Origin: Flectobacillus longus
Lineage (GTDB): Bacteria; Bacteroidota; Bacteroidia; Cytophagales; Spirosomataceae
Reading direction: 5' to 3'
Length of the DNA: 64,000 nt
NCBI RefSeq assembly: GCF_030056705.1
Contig: NZ_JASHIC010000022.1
Location: 1-64,000, forward strand
The notes under the pieces are model-generated. The model searched no databases and was not told where the DNA came from. It saw only the letters and a list, made by a program, of their open reading frames with translations. The translations under genes and the position numbers were made by a program. Below are positions 58,375 to 64,000 of this stretch, in pieces. Position 1 is the first letter of the stretch, and every line of letters starts with the position of its first letter.

Positions 58375-59121
58375 ATGAAAAAAATATTTCTTTTAGCACT
58401 ACTATATATCGCTTATTTTACCTCTTTCGGACAAAACAACGAAGGAGTTGTTTATTTTACGAGAACGACCTATTGGACAAAACTTAACTCTACCTTAACT
58501 TATTTGAGTAAGCAAGAAAAAGAAAGAATGTCTTATATGTTTGGTGGAAAAGACGACTGGGCCAATTACACCCTTCTCTATTTCAATGATAATGAATCCA
58601 AATATGTCAATTCTGAGGAGAAAAATGATGAATCGGAAGGATATGCTTGGCGTAAAGAGGCGTATAGTATTGGTCGTAATTTTACGAAAAATACGATGAC
58701 AGATGTTATTGAAATGTTAGGTAAAACCTATATCGTAGAAGACAGCCTTAAGCTTCCTGAATGGAAAATTTTGAATGACTTGAAAGAGGTAGCTGGGCAT
58801 ATTTGTATGAAAGCTCAGGTAGAAGACCCAATTAAAAGCCAGAAAATTACCGCATGGTTTGCACAGGATATTCCTTCGCAAGCAGGACCTGAAAGACTTT
58901 GGGGATTGCCAGGGATGATTTTAGAACTAGACATCAACGACGGAGCGGTAACAGTTGTAGCTTCAAAAATTGAATTCAAAAAAGTAGACAAAGAACTTGA
59001 ACCTCCCAAAAAACTTAAGGGTAAAAAAATCACTGACGCTGAGTATCAGGGCATGATTGATAAGTTTATCAAGGAAAAAATCAAAGAGGAAATAAATCCG
59101 TTTTGGGTGATACGATATTAG
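58375..59121 (+). CDS. GLPGLI-family protein, copy 1
   Basis: 248 residues with signal peptide (YFTSFGQ). It carries the family mark WGLPGMILELDINDGAVTV near residue 180, preceded by AQVEDPIKSQKITAWFAQDIPSQAGPERL. The family is specific to Bacteroidota, is exported to the periplasm or outer membrane, and has no proven function. It repeatedly sits behind outer-membrane beta-barrel receptor genes, as here (98 bp), suggesting a partner of that receptor. Confidence 0.88.
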   Translation: MKKIFLLALLYIAYFTSFGQNNEGVVYFTRTTYWTKLNSTLTYLSKQEKERMSYMFGGKDDWANYTLLYFNDNESKYVNSEEKNDESEGYAWRKEAYSIGRNFTKNTMTDVIEMLGKTYIVEDSLKLPEWKILNDLKEVAGHICMKAQVEDPIKSQKITAWFAQDIPSQAGPERLWGLPGMILELDINDGAVTVVASKIEFKKVDKELEPPKKLKGKKITDAEYQGMIDKFIKEKIKEEINPFWVIRY

Positions 59122-59253
59122 ACTATTTAGTGTCGGTTATTAGAACAAAACAACAATGCTCATATTTACTCAATAGCTAATAGCTAGCTTTAGACAACTT
59201 GAACACAATTTTAACACCTAAAAATCATTTTATAAAATTTACAAGTTAATAAT

Positions 59254-59288
59254 TACGCATATCTACGAAAGTTTCGTAGATATGCGTA
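59254..59288. promoter_or_regulatory. Perfect 17-bp palindrome at a promoter
   Basis: Arms 59254-59270 and 59272-59288 are perfectly complementary around one G. The -7 element TATCTTTG (59287-59294, TAnnTTTG) overlaps its last two bases. A repressor on this site would cover the -33 region of the promoter for receptor copy 2. Confidence 0.65.
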
Positions 59289-59294
59289 TCTTTG
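59287..59294 (+). promoter_or_regulatory. -7 element of the promoter for receptor copy 2
   Basis: TATCTTTG matches TAnnTTTG, 62 bp upstream of the ATG at 59357. The -33 position falls inside the palindrome. Confidence 0.6.
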
Positions 59295-59356
59295 CTTTAC
59301 CAAGAAAGCATTAGGTTTTCTTACTCATACCTCCATTAAATCTAAAACTCAGACTT

Positions 59357-62170
59357 ATGAATCGAATTCTAGTCCTATTAAGTGTGTTGTTGTTACTCGC
59401 CATAACACAACTTTATGCACAAAACCCTACTCGTATAAGTATCAAAGGTATTGTTCAAGATACCAATTCGGCAGTTTTGGCAGATGCTACAGTAATGTTA
59501 CTTTCACCTTCAGATTCCTCCTTAGTTAATTTTGGTAATGCCAATGAAAAAGGGGTTTTTGAATTTCGAAATGTTAAAAACATTCCTTATCTCCTCAAAA
59601 TTTCATACGTGGGTTTTTTACCTTATCAGCAGCACCTCACTCCTAGCCCAACAGCTATAAACGATTTGGGTTTTATCAAAATCAAACCCATCTCGCAAGA
59701 ATTACTCGAAATTGTGGTTAAAACTGCCAAAGCTCCCTTGAGTATCAAAGGAGATACTATCGAGTATAACGCTGCTTCATTTAAAGTTCCACCAGGCTCG
59801 ACGGTTGAAGATTTATTGCGTAAATTGCCTGGTATAGAAGTAGATGGAAGCGGAAACATCAAAGCGCAAGGCAATGATGTCAAAAAAGTAACTGTCGATG
59901 GCAAAACCTTTTTTGGTGATGATCCAAAAGCCGCCACCAAAAATCTAGGTGCAGAGACCATCTCAAAAATTCAGGTGTTTAACCGTAAATCAGACCAAGC
60001 TACAATTACGGGCGTGGACGATGGTAGCAAAGAAAAAACCATCAATCTTGAGTTAAAAGAAAACTTCAAAAAAGGAGAATTTGGTAAAATTACAGGCGCC
60101 GTTGGTACCTCAGATCGAGGAGTTTTGAGAGGAAATTATAATCGCTTCAACAAAAAAGAACAGTTCTCTGTCATTGGATATGCCAATAATATCAACGAAA
60201 CGGGTGTCAATTGGAGCGACTATGGCGAGTTTAAAGGAAATAATACCTTCAGTAGTTTTGATAATGGAGATTTTGGCTTTGGAAGTGGTGGCGACGCCTT
60301 TTTTATTGGTGGTGATGATGATTTATTGAGTAGTTTCAATGGAAAAGGTTTTACCAATAATTTGGGTGGTGGTGTCAATTACAATTATACAAATGACAAA
60401 ACCAAGTTGAGCACCAGTTATGTATATAATCAAACTAAATTGAATTTGGACCAAAATCAGAACAAAAGAACTTTCCTTCAAAATGGTTCTTTCAGTACAT
60501 TGGATACCAGTTCAACAGTAAGTTTTAGAGCTAACCACTCCATAAGTGGACGTTGGGAGCAAATGCTTGATTCGACCAATACCTTGATTACCAAAGCAAA
60601 TTTGCGTTTCAGTAATTCAAATAGTGCTGTGGGTACTCGACAAGAATACATCAACAATAATGATGCTTTACAAAACCGTATCAATCTCAATAATAGCTCA
60701 AACCTGAATGCGTATAATCTAAATGGTACTGCTATTTTCCGTCATAAATTCAAAAAAACAGGACGAGTATTTGCTGCTAGTAGTTCGTTTGTAAGATCAA
60801 CTACCGATGGAACAGATAATATTCGTTCATTAACACAGTTCTTCGAAGCTAGCAATCCCAACGACCAAATTCGTGCAATAGCTCAACTTAATCAAAATGC
60901 GAACCGTACGCTGACTTTAAAAGCTGGATTGAATTATTTAGAGCCTCTTTCGAAGCGTTTCTTTTGGGAAAATTTCTACAATTTTTCTAACAACCAGCAA
61001 AACGTTGGTCGCGATGCTTATAATGGTCTTATCGAAACTCAACGATACGATAGCTTGAGTACTTACTATGAAAACCAAATTACCTATAACCGCTTTGGAA
61101 CGGGATTACGTTTTAATAAAAAAGGTATAAATCTATCACTTGGTGTAGCAGCTTTGAGATACGACTTGACAGGAAAAGTATATCCTACCGAAGGCGGAAA
61201 TTTGACAACTCAGATTTCTAAACAATACGATGCTATTGTACCAAATTTTACAGCAACCTTCAATCCACAACAAAGTACCTACATTCGATTTGGTTATGGA
61301 ATAAATGTCAATGCACCAAGTATTAGTGCTTTGCAGCCTGTTATTCAAAACACCAACCCTTTTTATATCACCGAGGGAAATCAAAACTTAAATCCAACCA
61401 AATCGCATGATGTAAACTTGAGTATTTCACGTTTTAATCAAAGCAACTTTACCAGTATCAATCTCTGGATGAATTACAATTACTATCTTAATCAAGTGGT
61501 TTATAATCAAACTGTTGATGCTAATTTGGTGACCCGTACTCGTCCCGAAAATATGTCTGGCGCCGAGTCGTTTAGAACGAATTTATATTCGAGTTTCCCT
61601 ATTATTAAAACCAAATGGACTACCAATTTGAGTGTGAATTATAATCTCTCAAATACACCCACGTTGGTAAACTCAGTTTTGAATACTACTAACAGTAATG
61701 CCTACTCAGCTAACATTGGTTTTAGTATTACTCCAAGTGATAAAATATTTGTGACTTTAGGCGGAAATTACTCTATTAATAACATCAAATATTCAATTGA
61801 AACTCGTCAAAATCAGAATATTATTAGCAAAGGATTGAATATTGATGCTAAATGGAGCTTTATCAAGAAAACCTTCTTAGAAAGTAGTTTCAACTATACA
61901 GGTTACGAAAATGACCGATTCAACTTTTCTCAAAACATCCCCATTTTGAATATTTCGGTACGTCGCTTATTGATGAAAGATAACCGTCTTGAAGCACGTT
62001 TGGCAGCATTTGATGTATTTAATAAGCGCCAAGCAATTACACAAACAGGCTCTCAAAACTTTGTAACGTACCAACAAGCATTCACACTGGCTAGATACTT
62101 TATGTTGAGCTTGACCTACAACGTACGAGGACATGATGCTAAATTGAAAAAGAATGGTAATATGTTTTAG
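59357..62170 (+). CDS. Outer-membrane beta-barrel receptor, copy 2
   Basis: 937 residues, same build as the receptor at 55472 and similar along the whole length: signal peptide (TQLYAQ), regulatory-like domain (ISIKGIVQDTNSAVLADATV), plug-like region (LEIVVKTAKAPLSIKGDTIEY, VDGKTFFGDDPKAATKNL) and barrel. It differs most in a Gly/Asp-rich loop (GSGGDAFFIGGDDDLL near residue 315), a likely surface loop. It is followed 46 bp later by its own GLPGLI gene. Duplication with divergence in exposed loops suggests different ligands. Confidence 0.88.
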   Translation: MNRILVLLSVLLLLAITQLYAQNPTRISIKGIVQDTNSAVLADATVMLLSPSDSSLVNFGNANEKGVFEFRNVKNIPYLLKISYVGFLPYQQHLTPSPTAINDLGFIKIKPISQELLEIVVKTAKAPLSIKGDTIEYNAASFKVPPGSTVEDLLRKLPGIEVDGSGNIKAQGNDVKKVTVDGKTFFGDDPKAATKNLGAETISKIQVFNRKSDQATITGVDDGSKEKTINLELKENFKKGEFGKITGAVGTSDRGVLRGNYNRFNKKEQFSVIGYANNINETGVNWSDYGEFKGNNTFSSFDNGDFGFGSGGDAFFIGGDDDLLSSFNGKGFTNNLGGGVNYNYTNDKTKLSTSYVYNQTKLNLDQNQNKRTFLQNGSFSTLDTSSTVSFRANHSISGRWEQMLDSTNTLITKANLRFSNSNSAVGTRQEYINNNDALQNRINLNNSSNLNAYNLNGTAIFRHKFKKTGRVFAASSSFVRSTTDGTDNIRSLTQFFEASNPNDQIRAIAQLNQNANRTLTLKAGLNYLEPLSKRFFWENFYNFSNNQQNVGRDAYNGLIETQRYDSLSTYYENQITYNRFGTGLRFNKKGINLSLGVAALRYDLTGKVYPTEGGNLTTQISKQYDAIVPNFTATFNPQQSTYIRFGYGINVNAPSISALQPVIQNTNPFYITEGNQNLNPTKSHDVNLSISRFNQSNFTSINLWMNYNYYLNQVVYNQTVDANLVTRTRPENMSGAESFRTNLYSSFPIIKTKWTTNLSVNYNLSNTPTLVNSVLNTTNSNAYSANIGFSITPSDKIFVTLGGNYSINNIKYSIETRQNQNIISKGLNIDAKWSFIKKTFLESSFNYTGYENDRFNFSQNIPILNISVRRLLMKDNRLEARLAAFDVFNKRQAITQTGSQNFVTYQQAFTLARYFMLSLTYNVRGHDAKLKKNGNMF

Positions 62171-62216
62171 GTAAAATATTTCTCTATCTGGTTAGATATT
62201 ATAGACACAAATTTAT

Positions 62217-62954
62217 ATGAAAAAAATGACCTTAATAATACTTTTGCTAGCCTTTGGAGTTTGGGCAAAAGCACAAAAAAACGAAGGAGAAGTAACCTTC
62301 AAACGAACGACTTCATGGACAAAAATGAATGACCAAATGACCTTTTTGAGTAAACAGCAAAAAGAAAAAAATGCCTATATGTTCGGGAATATTGACATTA
62401 GTACTCAAACCTATACGTTATTTTTTAGTCCTAAAGGGTCGAAATATGAGGAAAAGGAAGAAAATACCAACGGATATTCTTGGCGCAAAGAGCAATTTGT
62501 AATCTATAGAGACTTTGAAAATGAAACCCTCACCGATGTGATTGATTTTCTTGGAAAAACCTATATTGTAGAGGATAGTTTGGAACGTCCTCAATGGAAG
62601 ATTCTCAACGACATAAAAGATGTAGCGGGTCATATCTGTATGAAAGCGCAAATTAAAGACCCTATCAAAAATCAAGTAATTGTGGCGTGGTTTGCACAGG
62701 ATATTAAGGCAAAAGCTGGACCTGAAAGACTTTGGGGATTGCCAGGGCTCATACTCGAATTAGATATTAATAATGGCGCTTGTGTGATTTCAGCCTCCAA
62801 AATAGAGTTTAAAAAACTTACAACTGAATTAGATTTCCCCAAAAAACTCAAAGGAAGTAAAATCAAAGAAGTAAGATATCAGCAAATGATTGAAAAGCAT
62901 GTGAAGGATAAGTTTAAAGAAGAAGTAAATCCTTTTTGGTCGATTAGATATTAG
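62217..62954 (+). CDS. GLPGLI-family protein, copy 2
   Basis: 245 residues with signal peptide (FGVWAKAQ). The family motif is exact: WGLPGLILELDINNGACVIS near residue 178. It is similar along its whole length to copy 1, including the ending KEEVNPFWSIRY. It lies behind receptor copy 2, so the duplicated unit was the two-gene pair. Confidence 0.9.
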   Translation: MKKMTLIILLLAFGVWAKAQKNEGEVTFKRTTSWTKMNDQMTFLSKQQKEKNAYMFGNIDISTQTYTLFFSPKGSKYEEKEENTNGYSWRKEQFVIYRDFENETLTDVIDFLGKTYIVEDSLERPQWKILNDIKDVAGHICMKAQIKDPIKNQVIVAWFAQDIKAKAGPERLWGLPGLILELDINNGACVISASKIEFKKLTTELDFPKKLKGSKIKEVRYQQMIEKHVKDKFKEEVNPFWSIRY

Positions 62955-63040
62955 ATTTTGAATAGTTATAAATACAAGTTTAGCACCTATATTTTGTCTG
63001 CATATTAATTTTCATAAAATATCTATCTCTTCTCTTTTTA

Positions 63041-63087
63041 GTAGTAATGTTATTACAATTTTTATATATTTGTAATAATATTACTAC
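63041..63087. promoter_or_regulatory. parA operator: 18-bp inverted repeat around the promoter
   Basis: Arms 63041-63058 and 63070-63087 match at 17 of 18 positions when inverted; each arm is itself nearly palindromic (gtaat...attac). The -7 element TATATTTG (63065-63072) lies in the spacer and right arm, 30 bp before the parA ATG. ParA proteins with an N-terminal helix-turn-helix commonly repress their own promoter, so this is a probable ParA operator, or part of a partition site. Confidence 0.65.
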
Positions 63088-63102
63088 AAAATCGTATTGC
63101 AA

Positions 63103-64000
63103 ATGCTTACACAAGAAAATGCGTTAAAGTTTTTGAGACACAGGCCAGCTATATCTGTTGCGGCTGTTGAAAAGCAGGCTTCAATCCCTTCTGGAACCAT
63201 AGCGCAAGCTTTATCTAAAGGTCGTCAACTAAGTGAAAAACATTTGGTATCTCTCGATGGTGTTTTACGAGACTATGGTTATCGAGATGACCTTTATCAA
63301 AAGGCGAGGGTTGTTTCAGTCATAAATCACAAAGGTGGTGTTGGAAAAACCACCACAGTATGTTCTCTTGGGGAGGCATTGGCTAATAAGGGTTTTAAGG
63401 TACTTATGGTTGATTTAGATCCACAGGGCAATTTAAGCCAAATTTTAGGTATCGAACAACCAGAATTACAAGTAGCAGATGCCTTAATTCATGATGCTGA
63501 TTTTCCAACAATTGAATTGCAAGAAGGATTAGACTTGTCACCGAGTGATATAGATTTAGGAAATGCTGAGTACCAACTTATACTTGTGCCAGGAGGCGAT
63601 TTGCGTTTAAAAAATCGTATGACTCCCCTACTCACTAAGTATGACTATATTTTGATTGACTGCCCGCCTTCGTTGGGTAAACTTACGGTTTCAGCACTAT
63701 ATGCTTCAGATTCATGTTTGATTACAATGCAACCCGAAATGGCGGCAATGAAGGGAGTAAATTCTCTTTTGGAAAAAATCCATGAGATTAAGAAAAACCT
63801 TAATCCCATGCTTGAAATAGATGGATTAGTATTTACGATGGTCAAAAAGAATAGTGTGCACGATGGTATCAAAGAGGCTGTTCGTCATAACTTGCCTCTA
63901 CGTATTTTCAAAACAGAAATAAAGCACCTAGTAGATTTTCAAAAAGCACAAGTAGCTGGAAATACCATTTCTAAATTTGCTACTCATTCAGAAGCAGCCC
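63103..64000 (+). CDS. parA: ParA-family partition ATPase with N-terminal DNA-binding domain (3' end outside window)
   Basis: 299 codons are visible and the frame is open at the right edge. Residues 1-65 form a small helix-turn-helix-like domain (AVEKQASIPSGTIAQALSKG). The deviant Walker A motif KGGVGKTT is at 77-84, followed by LMVDLDPQGNLSQ and the Walker B-like YILIDCPPSLGKL. It drives segregation of the replicon with a ParB partner presumably just outside the window. The N-terminal domain marks the type Ia group, which also autoregulates. Confidence 0.93.
   Translation, partial: MLTQENALKFLRHRPAISVAAVEKQASIPSGTIAQALSKGRQLSEKHLVSLDGVLRDYGYRDDLYQKARVVSVINHKGGVGKTTTVCSLGEALANKGFKVLMVDLDPQGNLSQILGIEQPELQVADALIHDADFPTIELQEGLDLSPSDIDLGNAEYQLILVPGGDLRLKNRMTPLLTKYDYILIDCPPSLGKLTVSALYASDSCLITMQPEMAAMKGVNSLLEKIHEIKKNLNPMLEIDGLVFTMVKKNSVHDGIKEAVRHNLPLRIFKTEIKHLVDFQKAQVAGNTISKFATHSEAA

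Overview
The window looks like part of a plasmid or chromid of a Bacteroidota bacterium, most likely a Cytophagales member (inference). The evidence is two SusC/SusD pairs, a hybrid two-component system, two GLPGLI-family proteins, TAnnTTTG-type promoters, Ig-like/BACON-type lipoprotein domains and an AT-rich base composition. A Rep_3-type initiator preceded by ten iterons, and a ParA cut by the right edge, indicate a self-replicating extrachromosomal unit. I saw no rRNA, tRNA or CRISPR array.

Region 1 (1-10.2 kb) is a polymorphic-toxin locus. The C-terminus of a large toxin and its small immunity gene are followed by five head-to-tail orphan cassettes. Each cassette is a 5'-truncated toxin tip with a cell-wall-degrading domain (GH19-like three times, GH24 lysozyme, DUF3380-type muramidase) plus an exported putative immunity protein. 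All five immunity proteins have unrelated N-terminal parts but end in the same 42-residue SH3-like module, encoded by a 129-nt repeat. Terminators separate the cassettes. One toxin and one immunity gene are frameshifted. An IS1-type transposase remnant closes the array.

Region 2 (10.7-16.5 kb, minus strand) holds an Ig-like/beta-helix lipoprotein, an AraC regulator, a SnoaL-like protein, three tandem copies of a roughly 175-181 bp repeat, an NmrA-like oxidoreductase and an SDR.

Region 3 (16.9-44.3 kb) is a xylan utilisation locus: susC-susD-susC-susD-DUF1735-like lipoprotein-GH10 with inserted carbohydrate-binding modules, then a hybrid two-component sensor, a second GH10, a double CE1 esterase, a CE6-like acetylesterase, a GH43 and a third GH10. 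The surface proteins would bind and import xylo-oligosaccharides, the GH10 enzymes cut the backbone, the esterases remove acetyl and feruloyl groups, and GH43 trims side chains or ends. A three-gene hipBST toxin-antitoxin module sits inside the locus.

Region 4 (44.4-46.1 kb) is the replication origin: eight iterons at 20-22 bp spacing, two outliers, an inverted half-iteron operator over the rep promoter, and rep. It is followed by a secreted putative glycosidase and a 200-bp inverted-repeat element.

Region 5 (48.8-54.9 kb) is a MarR-controlled TolC/adaptor/RND efflux operon with palindromic MarR-type operators. Region 6 (55.5-63.0 kb) is a tandem duplication of an outer-membrane beta-barrel receptor gene with a GLPGLI gene. 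The window ends in parA, whose promoter lies between two arms of an 18-bp inverted repeat.
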